Assembly: GCA_013389105.1 (NCBI GenBank)
Contig: JACADZ010000047.1
Location: 1 to 54,330, forward strand
Direction: 5' to 3'
DNA: 54,330 nt
Origin: Parvularculaceae bacterium
Lineage (GTDB): Bacteria > Pseudomonadota > Alphaproteobacteria > Caulobacterales > Parvularculaceae
Part shown: positions 26,186 through 34,068 of the stretch, in pieces
Position numbering within the stretch: position 1 is the first letter of the stretch
Layout of the letters: every line of letters starts with the position of its first letter
Made by a program: the position numbers and the translations under genes
Notes under the pieces: generated by a model
Databases searched by the model: none
What the model saw: the letters and a program-made list of their open reading frames with translations, nothing else
Told to the model about the DNA's origin: nothing

Positions 26186-26854
26186 ATGACCTGGTTCGAT
26201 CTCCTCGTCGTCGCTGTCCTCGCCGCTTCCACGGCTTTCGCCGTCGTCCGCGGCGCCCTGAAGGAAATCGGGACCCTGGTCGTCCTCGGCGGCGGCGCCG
26301 CCGCTGGATGGTTTCTCGCCAAGCCCGTCGCCGCAGCTTTCGGCGCTGGCGCATCGTTTTTGACTCTCGCGGCTTTTGGCGGCGTCATCGCCCTCGTTGC
26401 CTTCCTCGGACTCTATTTTCTTCTCCATGCGGGGCTGCGACGCCTGCCGCTCAAGGGCGCCTCGAAGCGCACCGACCGGATTGCGGGCGGCGTGTTCGGT
26501 TTCGCCCGCGGTCTAGCTCTCATCGGGCTCGGCTTTCTCGCCTACAGTTATTACCTCGATGAGGCGCGACGGCCGACCGCGGTCAACAAGGCGCTGACCC
26601 TACCGCTCGCCAAGGTCGCTGCGGCGTTCTTCGAAAGCTTTGCGCCGCCGAGCGCCGGCGATCTCGACGGCGAAGGGCCTAAAGCCGGCGCGAACGAGAA
26701 CGCCGCCGCCGACGGCTATGGCCGCGGCGACCGCGCCGCGCTCGCCGAGATCGTATCGACCGTCACGACCTCGGATGACGCGCCACCGCCTGCGGCCGCG
26801 CCGGCGACGGGCGACGCCATCGCAAGCGCCCTCAGCGAACTGGATTCTGAGTGA
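26186..26854 (+). CDS. cvpA: CvpA family membrane protein
   Basis: 222 residues. Starts with W-F-D-L-L-V-V-A-V-L and has four membrane segments (about 5-22, 28-46, 58-78, 100-118) with the V-R-G-A-L-K-E-I-G loop typical of CvpA (colicin V production) proteins. The C-terminal 80 residues are an Ala/Pro/Asp-rich extension predicted to be disordered. CvpA is a membrane protein tied to envelope integrity and bile/host stress in enterics; its mechanism is unclear. The stop overlaps the purF GTG by 4 bases, the classic cvpA-purF coupling. Confidence 0.93.
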   Translation: MTWFDLLVVAVLAASTAFAVVRGALKEIGTLVVLGGGAAAGWFLAKPVAAAFGAGASFLTLAAFGGVIALVAFLGLYFLLHAGLRRLPLKGASKRTDRIAGGVFGFARGLALIGLGFLAYSYYLDEARRPTAVNKALTLPLAKVAAAFFESFAPPSAGDLDGEGPKAGANENAAADGYGRGDRAALAEIVSTVTTSDDAPPPAAAPATGDAIASALSELDSE

Positions 26855-28401
26855 CCGCGACCGCCTTCGTCCGCCAGACCGCCCGACGCCTGAAGCGCGA
26901 AGCTGCGCGCACCAGAGCGGCCGCGCGCGCGATCCCGCCGCTCCTGCGCTCGCGCGAGATGCAGGAAGAATGCGGCGTGTTCGGGGTCATCGGCACCCGC
27001 GACGCGGCGGCGCTGACAGCGCTCGGTCTTCATGCGCTTCAGCACCGCGGCCAGGAAGGCGCCGGCATCGCCAGCCATGACGAGGCGGCCAACGTCTTTC
27101 ACACCGAGCGGCGCCTCGGCCTTGTCGCCGAGAACTTCTCTGACGCCGCTGTTCTCTCCTCGCTCAAAGGCTCAGCCGCCATCGGCCATACGCGCTACGC
27201 GACACAAGGCGAGACCGTGCTGCGCAACGTCCAGCCGCTTTACGCCGACCTCGCCCGCACCGGGGTCGCCGTCGCGCATAACGGCAATCTCACCAACGCG
27301 CTGACGCTGAAATCGGAACTCGTGCGCAGCGGCTGCATATTCCAGTCAACTTCGGACTCAGAACTCTTCCTGCAGCTGACGGCGCGCTCGCATCAGCTCT
27401 CCATCGTCGACAAGCTGATCGACGGCTTCAAACAAGTCGAGGGCGCCTATGCGCTGGCGATCCTCACCAAAGACGCCCTTATCGGCGCTCGCGATCCGGT
27501 GGGCATCCGGCCGCTTGTCATCGGCGAGCTCAACGGCGCGACGATCCTCGCCTCCGAAACCTGCGCGCTCGACTTGATCGGCGCCCGCTTCGTGCGCGAC
27601 GTCGCGCCGGGCGAGGTCGTCGTGTGCCGGCGCGACGGCTCGATTGAATGCCGGCAGTTCGCGCCCGCCCAGAAGGCCCGGCCCTGCATTTTCGAGCTTA
27701 TATATTTCGCGCGGCCGGATTCGTTCGTGGACGGAAAGAGCGTCTACGAGATCCGCAAGAGGCTCGGCGAGCGGCTCGCGGCCGAGGCGCCCTGCGACGC
27801 AGATCTTGTCGCGCCCATACCCGATTCCGGCGTGCCCGCCGCCATCGGCTTCGCCCAGGCGTCCGGCCTCCCCTACGAGATGGCGCTGATCCGCAGCCAC
27901 TTCGTCGGGCGGACATTCATCGAGCCCGAGCAGAGCATCCGCGAAGCGGGCGTCAAGCGCAAGCACTCGCCGAACCGCCTTGTCATCAGCGGACGGCGCG
28001 TTCTCCTCATCGACGACTCGATCGTACGCGGCACCACCTCGCGCAAGATCGCCGATATGGTCCGCAACGCCGGCGCAAAAGAAGTGCATCTCCGCGTCGC
28101 CTGCCCGCCGATCGAGCACCCGGACTATTACGGCATCAACACCCCCTCGCATGAAGAATTGCTGGCGCACGGCCGGTCGGTTGAGGAGATGCGCCGCTAT
28201 CTGGGGGTCGACAGCCTCGCCTTCCTTTCTGTAGACGGACTTTACGAGGCGGTCGAACGGCGCCCGCGCGATCCGACCTCGCCCGCCTACACCGATCATT
28301 GCTTCACCGGAGCCTATCCGACGAAGCTCGTCGATCTCGACGATGCGGCGCGTTCGGCGACCGTCGTGCAGGGCTCTTTCCTCGCGGCCGAGTCGCGCTG
28401 A
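26851..28401 (+). CDS. purF: Amidophosphoribosyltransferase
   Basis: 516 residues from the GTG at 26851, which overlaps the cvpA stop; an ATG at 26959 (M-Q-E-E-C-G-V-F-G) is a shorter alternative. It makes 5-phosphoribosylamine from PRPP and glutamine, the first step of purine synthesis. The catalytic N-terminal cysteine after propeptide removal is Cys41 in E-E-C-G-V-F-G; glutaminase features H-T-R-Y-A-T-Q-G and N-G-N-L-T-N follow; the PRPP loop is V-L-L-I-D-D-S-I-V-R-G-T-T near residue 385. The 40-residue leader is Arg-rich and long for a PurF propeptide, which favours some doubt about the start. A methyltransferase gene follows after one base. Confidence 0.96.
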   Translation: MTATAFVRQTARRLKREAARTRAAARAIPPLLRSREMQEECGVFGVIGTRDAAALTALGLHALQHRGQEGAGIASHDEAANVFHTERRLGLVAENFSDAAVLSSLKGSAAIGHTRYATQGETVLRNVQPLYADLARTGVAVAHNGNLTNALTLKSELVRSGCIFQSTSDSELFLQLTARSHQLSIVDKLIDGFKQVEGAYALAILTKDALIGARDPVGIRPLVIGELNGATILASETCALDLIGARFVRDVAPGEVVVCRRDGSIECRQFAPAQKARPCIFELIYFARPDSFVDGKSVYEIRKRLGERLAAEAPCDADLVAPIPDSGVPAAIGFAQASGLPYEMALIRSHFVGRTFIEPEQSIREAGVKRKHSPNRLVISGRRVLLIDDSIVRGTTSRKIADMVRNAGAKEVHLRVACPPIEHPDYYGINTPSHEELLAHGRSVEEMRRYLGVDSLAFLSVDGLYEAVERRPRDPTSPAYTDHCFTGAYPTKLVDLDDAARSATVVQGSFLAAESR

Positions 28402-28402
28402 C

Positions 28403-29305
28403 ATGCGCCGCGTTCATCGTACCTCCGGCGACCTTCTCGCCGACCGACGCTACGCCTATGGCGAGGCCTCCGCTAAGGCGGGGGACCTGGTCAGCGCCGC
28501 CGATCTCTTCGAGCAGGCGCTCGAACTGGCCCCGGGCTGGACCGACGCCTGGTTCGCGCTCGGCCTCGCGCGCCGGGACGCCGGACAGCCGGGGCGTGCG
28601 CGTGCGGCCTTCGCCCGCTGCCTCGCCCTCGACCCAGACGACGTTCTCGGCGCCGGCCTCGAACTCGCGCGCCTCGGGGTCGGGACCCTCGCCGCCGCGC
28701 CGCCGGCCTACGTCGCCGCGCTCTTCGATGCGTATGCGGATGACTTCGACGACGCGCTCGCCGGCCGACTTGGCTATCGGGCGCCGCAGCTCGTCGCCGC
28801 AGCACTCGCCGATCGCCGCTTCGCTCGCGTGCTCGACCTCGGCTGCGGCACTGGGCTTTCGGGCGCAGCGCTCCGTCCGCTGAGCGACTATCTGGAAGGG
28901 GTCGATCTCTCGGACGCGATGCTGGCGAGGGCCCGCAGCAAGGAAGTATACGACGCTCTCCTGCGCGCCTCTTTCGAGGAACGCCTCGACCGCGACGACG
29001 GCCCCTTCGACCTCATTGCCGCCGTCGACGTCTTCGCCTATCTGGGCGATCTCGGTTCGACGGTTCAGGCTGCGGCGCGGCGCCTTGCGCCTGGCGGCCT
29101 CCTCGCCTTCACGGTCGAAAAATCCGAGTCGGAAGACTGGACGCTCCGCCCATCGCGCCGCTTCGCGCATGGCGAGGCCTATCTCCGTCGGCGCGCGGCC
29201 GACAGCGGCCTTGTCGTCGAGCATCTTGAGGATCAAGCGCTCCGGCGCGATCGGGGCGAGGACATCCGCGGGCTGATCGCCGTCTTCGGAAGGGTGGGAC
29301 CTTGA
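28403..29305 (+). CDS. TPR-containing class I methyltransferase
   Basis: 300 residues from the ATG at 28403, one base after the purF stop. Residues about 20-85 hold roughly two tetratricopeptide repeats (A-A-D-L-F-E-Q-A-L-E-L-A-P-G-W and A-R-A-A-F-A-R-C-L-A-L-D-P-D-D). The rest is a Rossmann methyltransferase with the SAM loop V-L-D-L-G-C-G-T-G at 143-151, acidic residue in L-E-G-V-D-L-S at the next strand, and motif IV D-L-I-A-A-V-D-V-F-A-Y. The A-Y-V-A-A-L-F-D-x-Y-A-D-x-F-D segment is seen in a family of uncharacterised alphaproteobacterial TPR methyltransferases. The substrate is unknown; linkage to purF suggests co-expression only. Confidence 0.87.
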   Translation: MRRVHRTSGDLLADRRYAYGEASAKAGDLVSAADLFEQALELAPGWTDAWFALGLARRDAGQPGRARAAFARCLALDPDDVLGAGLELARLGVGTLAAAPPAYVAALFDAYADDFDDALAGRLGYRAPQLVAAALADRRFARVLDLGCGTGLSGAALRPLSDYLEGVDLSDAMLARARSKEVYDALLRASFEERLDRDDGPFDLIAAVDVFAYLGDLGSTVQAAARRLAPGGLLAFTVEKSESEDWTLRPSRRFAHGEAYLRRRAADSGLVVEHLEDQALRRDRGEDIRGLIAVFGRVGP

Positions 29306-29354
29306 GCGTCGCGTCCGGCCCGCGCATCCATCCCGCGCGGCCCCGGGCGTCGCG

Positions 29355-29798
29355 TTACGCGGTCGGGACCTCCCGTCGCGGCGGGATCGAATAGGCGCCC
29401 GTGGCGTGTGCGACGAGATCGTCCTGGCCGTCGGAGCGGATCGCGACGTCGCCGACGGCGAGCCGCGACCCGAGCTTTAGAATCCGGCATTCGGCGATGA
29501 GATCGGCCGGCGGCGGCTTCCTCAGGAAGTTGATCGACATCTGCGTCGTCACCGCGAGCGCCTCCGGCCCGACGCTGGCGAGCACGGCGACGAACAGCGC
29601 CGTGTCGGCGATCAGGAACATAGTCGGGCCGGACACGGTGCCGCCCGGCCGGAGCGAGCGCTCCCCGACCCTGAGGCGCAGACGCGCATAGCGATGACCG
29701 ACCTCCTCGATCGACATGCCGGTCCGGTCCCAGCGGTCGAACCCGGCGCGCAGAAGCGCGAGGATTTCGTCGGCGGTCATCGCAGGCTCAGGCATCAC
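29355..29798 (-). CDS. PaaI-type hotdog-fold thioesterase
   Basis: 147 residues. GTG at 29798 is followed at once by an ATG (29795). Hotdog fold signature: R-P-G-G-T-V-S-G-P-T-M-F-L-I-A-D-T-A-L-F, the long central helix with the catalytic Gly/Asp region typical of 4HBT/PaaI acyl-CoA thioesterases, then a strand T-T-Q-M-S-I-N-F-L-R-K-P. It hydrolyses small or aromatic acyl-CoAs in the cytosol; the substrate is not predictable. Convergent with the methyltransferase gene and divergent from the unknown membrane protein gene. Confidence 0.87.
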   Translation of the reverse strand: MMPEPAMTADEILALLRAGFDRWDRTGMSIEEVGHRYARLRLRVGERSLRPGGTVSGPTMFLIADTALFVAVLASVGPEALAVTTQMSINFLRKPPPADLIAECRILKLGSRLAVGDVAIRSDGQDDLVAHATGAYSIPPRREVPTA

Positions 29799-30030
29799 TC
29801 CTCCGGTCCGACAGGCATCCGTCAGATACCCCGGGGCCGGCGCGGCGGCCAGTTTTCCGGGTCGATGGCGGGGCGCAGCCCTTTTAGGAGCGCCCGGAAA
29901 GCGCGGGTTTTCGCGCGCGGCGTGTGTCCTATTTGCCGAACGCCCCCTCCTTAACGCCCGAACCGTTTTCGATTATTCTTCTGATCTGGCCCAAGATCAT
30001 TGGGGGGCGGGCCGGCTAGCGGGGTTGCGC

Positions 30031-31455
30031 GTGGCGGTGAGGTTTCGCGAGATCGTCGATCAGGCCTTTGGCCCGCTTGGAGAGGCTATCGATCGCGCCC
30101 GGCCGCGGTGGACTTACGCCAAAGGCCCGAAATCTCGTGCAGACCGTCTGCCGCGCGCTGCAGCGGCCGCATCGCCGGCGCCCGCGAAAGTCAAGCTTCG
30201 CTTCGAGCCGCGCGCGCTGTTTTTCGGCGACGGCGCGGCGCGCCCGCGGCAGGTCCGGGCGGCTGGTCTTGAAGCATCCCCGCCAGACCCGTCCAAGATT
30301 CTTTTCCCCGCGCCGGCCGCCCGGGCGTGGTCGCCCCGTCAGGCCGAAGTCGCGGCGAGCCTTCGCGCGGAACTGGCCTCATTTGGCCCCGCCGGAACGG
30401 ATGAAGCCAGGAGCGCGGCCGCGATCGGCGACGACCTCGGGCAGGCCCTGCTCGACCGCGCCATTGCGACGTCCACGGAGCGCCTCGCGCGGATGGCGCT
30501 ATGGACGGCCGGGCTCGGCGCGGTCGCCTTCGCGGCGGGGTCCATCCTCAGCCGCGGGGCCGATCCGTTCGGCTTCGGGGCCCTCTATTTCGGCGCAGGA
30601 TTCCTCGGCGCGCTGGTGATTTGCGCGGTCGCCCTGGCGGCAGGCCGCGCGGCGACGGCCCGGTTCGACCGCGGCCAGCAGAACTTCTCCGCGCTCGTCG
30701 CACGCACGACCGGTGAGTTCCGTGCGCGCCTGATCGAACTGCGCGCGGCCATGCGCCCGACCGGCGGCGGCTTCGGCAATCAGGTCAAAGCCGCGGGCGA
30801 GGCCCGCCGTGCAACCGCAGCGGCCATGTGCTTCTTCGCCCACGCGCCCGCGCTCAGCGCCGGGTCGGCGGGCCACCAGTGCGGCGTGCTCGCCGGGAAA
30901 CTGCAGCGCGCCGCCAGGGCCTCCCTGTCGGCCGGGCTCCTGCTTGGCGGAGCGATTGCGGTTGTCGCGGTCTGCGCCCTTGCCTATGCCGCGCTCCAGC
31001 CTTTGGCGCTTGCGCCCGTGTTCGCAGCGGAAACGGCGCGCCCGGGCATTGTCCTCCTGCCGTTTGCGGTCGCGCTGCTGCTCGCGTCGCCGCTGCTGGC
31101 GGGCCCGATGATCGCCACCCTGCATGCCGCCGCCGATCCCGCCGGGCTCCTTAAGACCGACCCGCTGCGCGGTCTTGCCGACGGCCTGAGCGGCGCGGCA
31201 CTTTCAACTGTGGCCGAGACCGAGGCTGACATGATCGCCGCCTATGCCGATTCCCTCGATCAGCTCGAATCGAGCACCGGCGCGGGGCGCGGGGCCCTCG
31301 CCCATGAGGATCAACCGGGCTGGCGCCGCGGGAATGAGTCGCCGCGATTCGTGGGTGTTGGCTTCCATGCCGCGCCGCCGGCCTTCACCGCGGACGCTCC
31401 GAAGGCCTCCGCCGTCGAGAAACTGTTCGGCGGACCGAAGCCGAAACGAGGCTAG
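30031..31455 (+). CDS. Uncharacterised four-helix membrane protein
   Basis: 474 residues from the GTG at 30031 (M-A-V-R-F-R-E-I-V-D-Q-A-F), chosen because coding-like protein begins there; the open frame continues to 29716 but overlaps the divergent thioesterase gene. An N-terminal cytosolic-looking part (1-150) is Pro/Ala/Arg rich, followed by four hydrophobic segments at roughly 155-172, 178-205, 295-325 and 337-360, with a charged helical stretch (Q-N-F-S-A-L-V-A-R-T-T-G-E-F-R-A-R-L) between the pairs and a 110-residue C-terminal tail. The tail has T-E-A-D-M-I-A-A-Y-A-D-S-L-D-Q-L. I do not recognise a family. It precedes nrdA but a separate nrdA promoter lies between them. Confidence 0.65.
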   Translation: MAVRFREIVDQAFGPLGEAIDRARPRWTYAKGPKSRADRLPRAAAAASPAPAKVKLRFEPRALFFGDGAARPRQVRAAGLEASPPDPSKILFPAPAARAWSPRQAEVAASLRAELASFGPAGTDEARSAAAIGDDLGQALLDRAIATSTERLARMALWTAGLGAVAFAAGSILSRGADPFGFGALYFGAGFLGALVICAVALAAGRAATARFDRGQQNFSALVARTTGEFRARLIELRAAMRPTGGGFGNQVKAAGEARRATAAAMCFFAHAPALSAGSAGHQCGVLAGKLQRAARASLSAGLLLGGAIAVVAVCALAYAALQPLALAPVFAAETARPGIVLLPFAVALLLASPLLAGPMIATLHAAADPAGLLKTDPLRGLADGLSGAALSTVAETEADMIAAYADSLDQLESSTGAGRGALAHEDQPGWRRGNESPRFVGVGFHAAPPAFTADAPKASAVEKLFGGPKPKRG

Positions 31456-31502
31456 AGGAGCCTCAAACCCCCTCCGGAATTAACCGGCCGCGGGCCTGTT
31501 TT

Positions 31503-31517
31503 AACGCCTCGTTTACC
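31503..31517. promoter_or_regulatory. CtrA-like site upstream of nrdA
   Basis: TTAA-CGCCTCG-TTTA matches the CtrA consensus TTAA-N7-TTAA at seven of eight positions, just upstream of the nrdA promoter. It is a weak candidate next to the perfect site at 16588. The rest of the 339-base gap (31456-31794) holds the nrdA promoter, the NrdR box and a leader of about 210 bases in which I see no gene. Confidence 0.3.
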
Positions 31518-31549
31518 AAAAAAATTTGCCCAGCAGGCAACTTCATATT

Positions 31550-31579
31550 GACGCCTGCCGGGGGCTCACGCACTATATC
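31550..31579 (+). promoter_or_regulatory. nrdA promoter
   Basis: TTGACG (31550-31555) and TATATC (31574-31579), 18 bases apart (or CTATAT with 17), form a sigma-70-like promoter in an AT-rich island. The -10 element lies inside the NrdR box. The transcript would start near 31586 and have a leader of about 210 bases. Confidence 0.55.
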
Positions 31580-31585
31580 TTGTGT
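31570..31585. promoter_or_regulatory. NrdR box
   Basis: GCACTATATCTTGTGT matches the published NrdR consensus acaCwAtATaTwGtgt at 14 of 16 positions. NrdR is the dATP/ATP-sensing repressor of ribonucleotide reductase genes. Boxes usually come in pairs about 31 bases apart; a degenerate partner may sit at 31540-31555 (AACTTCATATTGACG region, about 9 of 16). It overlaps the -10 element of nrdA, a repressing position. Confidence 0.75.
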
Positions 31586-31794
31586 TGACGGCGCAGTTCG
31601 CGGCGTCGCCCGGAATGCCGCCAAAACCCTCAAAAAAGGGCCTCGCGGCCGGGGCGAAGGGCAAGCGGGCCGGCGAGCCGACAGATCCTGAAAGCAAGAT
31701 GCGGCGCCGCGCCGGATGCGGCCGAGAAGGGCTATCCGGCGGGAGAAGCCACGCGCCTTCAGGACGGGCGAACACAAGAAGGGACGGGAAAGCC

Positions 31795-33735
31795 ATGTCG
31801 TCGATCGAGGCTGTGGAAAAGTTAGAGGTCGCCAATCCTGCGCCGCGCGAGCTGGCCCTCGCGCCTCAAAAGCGCGAGCGGCCGCAGCTGAAAGTCGTCC
31901 GCGACATCGTCCTCGACCACAGCCGCGACGCGCTCATCACCGAGTTCGGGAAGAAGACGCTTGAGGACCGGTATGTCCTCCCCGGCGAGACCTTTCAGGA
32001 AATGTTCGCCCGTGTGGCCCGCACCTATGGCGACGACGCCGACCACGCCCAGCGCGTCTACGATTACATCTCCAGAATGTGGTTCATGCCGGCGACCCCG
32101 GTACTTTCAAACGGCGGGGCTGACCGCGGCCTCCCGATCTCCTGCTTCCTCAACGGGGTCGGGGATTCGCTCGAGGAGATCGTCGGCACGTGGAACGAGA
32201 ATGTCGCGCTCGCCTCCAATGGAGGCGGCATCGGAACCTACTGGGGCGGGGTGCGCTCGATCGGCGAGAAGGTCAAAGGCGCAGGCCAGACTTCCGGCAT
32301 CATTCCTTTCATCCGGGTGATGGACTCGCTCACGCTCGCCATCAGCCAGGGTTCGCTGCGCCGCGGTTCGGCCGCCGTCTATCTTGACGTCCATCACCCA
32401 GAGATCGAGGAGTTCCTCGAAATCCGCAAACCATCGGGCGACTTCAACCGCAAGTCCTTGAACCTGCATCACGGGATCAACATCACCGACGAGTTCATGA
32501 CCGCGGTCAGGGACGACGCGCCTTTCGCGCTGCGCTCGCCCAAGACCGGCGAAACCATCCGCACCGTGAACGCCAGAAACCTCTGGCAGAAGATTCTCGA
32601 AATCCGCCTGCAGACCGGCGAGCCCTATCTCATCTTCTCCGACACCGTGAACCGCCAGATGGCGGCTCACCAGAGGAAGCTCGGCCTCAAGGTTTCGACG
32701 TCCAATCTCTGCTCCGAGATCATGCTCCACACGGGAAAGGACCATCAGGGCGTCGATCGGACCGCCGTGTGCTGCCTGTCGTCCATCAACGCCGAGAAGT
32801 GGTTTGAGTGGAAGGACGATCCGCTCTTCATCGAGGACGTGATGCGCTTCCTCGACAATGTGCTCGAGGATTTCATCCAGCGCGCGCCGGCCGCGATGGA
32901 GAAAGCGGTCTATTCGGCCAAGCGCGAGCGCTCGGTCGGCCTCGGACTCATGGGCTTCCACTCCTTTCTGCAGCAGCTCGGCGTGCCCTTCGAAAGCGCC
33001 ATGGCCAAGGCCTGGAACATCAAGCTCTTCAAGCACATCCGCATGGGCGCCGACGCCGCGTCAGTGAAGCTCGCCGAGGAGCGCGGCCCCTGCCCTGACG
33101 CGCTTGAGGCCGGCATGAAGCAGCGCTTTTCGCACAAGCTCGCGATCGCGCCGACGGCGTCCATCTCAATCATCTGCGGCGGCTGCAGCCCGTGCATCGA
33201 GCCCATTCCCGCCAATGTCTACACGCACAAGACTCTGTCGGGCTCCTTCAGCGTCAAGAACGCGGCCCTCCAGAAGCTGCTCGCTGACAAAGGTCGCGAC
33301 ACAGACGAAGTGTGGACTTCGATCCTTGAGCATGAGGGTTCAGTCCTTCATCTTGACTGCCTCAGCGACGACGAAAAGGCGATTTTCAAGACCGCGTTCG
33401 AGATCGACCAGCGCTGGGTGATCGAGCTCGCGGCCGACCGGGCGCCGTTCATCTGTCAGGGCCAATCTGTGAACGTCTTTCTGCCCGGCGACATCGACAA
33501 GTGGGACCTTCACATGCTGCACTGGACGGCGTGGGAGAAGGGCGTGAAGTCCCTCTACTACTGCCGCTCGAAGTCGGTGCAGCGCGCTGGCTTCGCCAAC
33601 GGCACGCGCGCCGGCAAGTCGCATCCCGAACAGCGGGCGGACGCCGCCGGCGCGCTTGACGCCGAAGTGCAGGCCAATCTCGGGCGCGTCGCATCGGGTC
33701 GCACCGATTATGAAGAATGTCTGGCCTGCCAGTGA
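31795..33735 (+). CDS. nrdA: Ribonucleoside-diphosphate reductase class I, alpha subunit
   Basis: 646 residues from the ATG at 31795 (M-S-S-I-E-A-V-E-K-L); GAAGGGACGGG lies before it. Reduces ribonucleotides to deoxyribonucleotides. Visible catalytic residues: the first redox Cys in P-I-S-C-F-L-N-G, N-L-C-S-E-I with the thiyl Cys and Glu, the second redox Cys in A-V-C-C-L-S-S-I-N, radical-transfer tyrosines in L-Y-Y-C-R-S-K, and C-terminal swinging cysteines C642 and C645 in E-C-L-A-C-Q. The Tyr pair and C-terminal CxxC argue for class I over the B12-dependent class II. There is no N-terminal ATP-cone, so overall dATP inhibition is not expected in this chain. The beta subunit nrdB is not in the window. 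Controlled by the NrdR box upstream. Confidence 0.93.
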   Translation: MSSIEAVEKLEVANPAPRELALAPQKRERPQLKVVRDIVLDHSRDALITEFGKKTLEDRYVLPGETFQEMFARVARTYGDDADHAQRVYDYISRMWFMPATPVLSNGGADRGLPISCFLNGVGDSLEEIVGTWNENVALASNGGGIGTYWGGVRSIGEKVKGAGQTSGIIPFIRVMDSLTLAISQGSLRRGSAAVYLDVHHPEIEEFLEIRKPSGDFNRKSLNLHHGINITDEFMTAVRDDAPFALRSPKTGETIRTVNARNLWQKILEIRLQTGEPYLIFSDTVNRQMAAHQRKLGLKVSTSNLCSEIMLHTGKDHQGVDRTAVCCLSSINAEKWFEWKDDPLFIEDVMRFLDNVLEDFIQRAPAAMEKAVYSAKRERSVGLGLMGFHSFLQQLGVPFESAMAKAWNIKLFKHIRMGADAASVKLAEERGPCPDALEAGMKQRFSHKLAIAPTASISIICGGCSPCIEPIPANVYTHKTLSGSFSVKNAALQKLLADKGRDTDEVWTSILEHEGSVLHLDCLSDDEKAIFKTAFEIDQRWVIELAADRAPFICQGQSVNVFLPGDIDKWDLHMLHWTAWEKGVKSLYYCRSKSVQRAGFANGTRAGKSHPEQRADAAGALDAEVQANLGRVASGRTDYEECLACQ

Positions 33736-33741
33736 ACGGCG

Positions 33742-33972
33742 ATGGCGTTGGTCCGCTCATTTGAGCGCAAAGACATGGAAAGAAACTCGGTCCACAAAGA
33801 GATCGGCGCGACTTACACCGTCTTCAAAACCGACGATCGAGTCTTCCTGCAAATTGATGCCTACGGATCAAGCGACCGCGAAATTCCCGGCAAAAAGAGT
33901 CAGTCTCTGCAGCTTGATGAACGCGGCGCCGCGGCCCTTTTTCAAATCATCAGGCGCGAGTTCGGGTTCTAG
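33742..33972 (+). CDS. Small conserved hypothetical protein
   Basis: 76 residues from the ATG at 33742, 6 bases after nrdA; an ATG at 33775 would give 65 residues, and neither has a strong ribosome-binding site. The body reads N-S-V-H-K-E-I-G-A-T-Y-T-V-F, then R-V-F-L-Q-I-D-A-Y-G-S and K-S-Q-S-L-Q-L-D-E-R-G-A, ending in I-I-R-R-E-F-G-F. This compact alpha/beta pattern is seen in small proteins of unknown function across proteobacteria (I recall them sometimes labelled methionyl-tRNA formyltransferase-like, which the sequence does not support). Probably co-transcribed with nrdA. Confidence 0.72.
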   Translation: MALVRSFERKDMERNSVHKEIGATYTVFKTDDRVFLQIDAYGSSDREIPGKKSQSLQLDERGAAALFQIIRREFGF

Positions 33973-34068
33973 CCGTGCCGGGCAAGGGGCTGACTTGACT
34001 TGATCATGGGCCCTTCCCTCGCCTCGATAACTCGTGGATTATTCTTGGGCGCAAAAGGGGAGGGTTTT

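Noticed and set aside
31586-31794. Riboswitch (cobalamin or other) in the nrdA leader
   Set aside because: The 210-base leader invites the idea, but NrdA has class I features and no B12-box-like or other riboswitch core was recognised.
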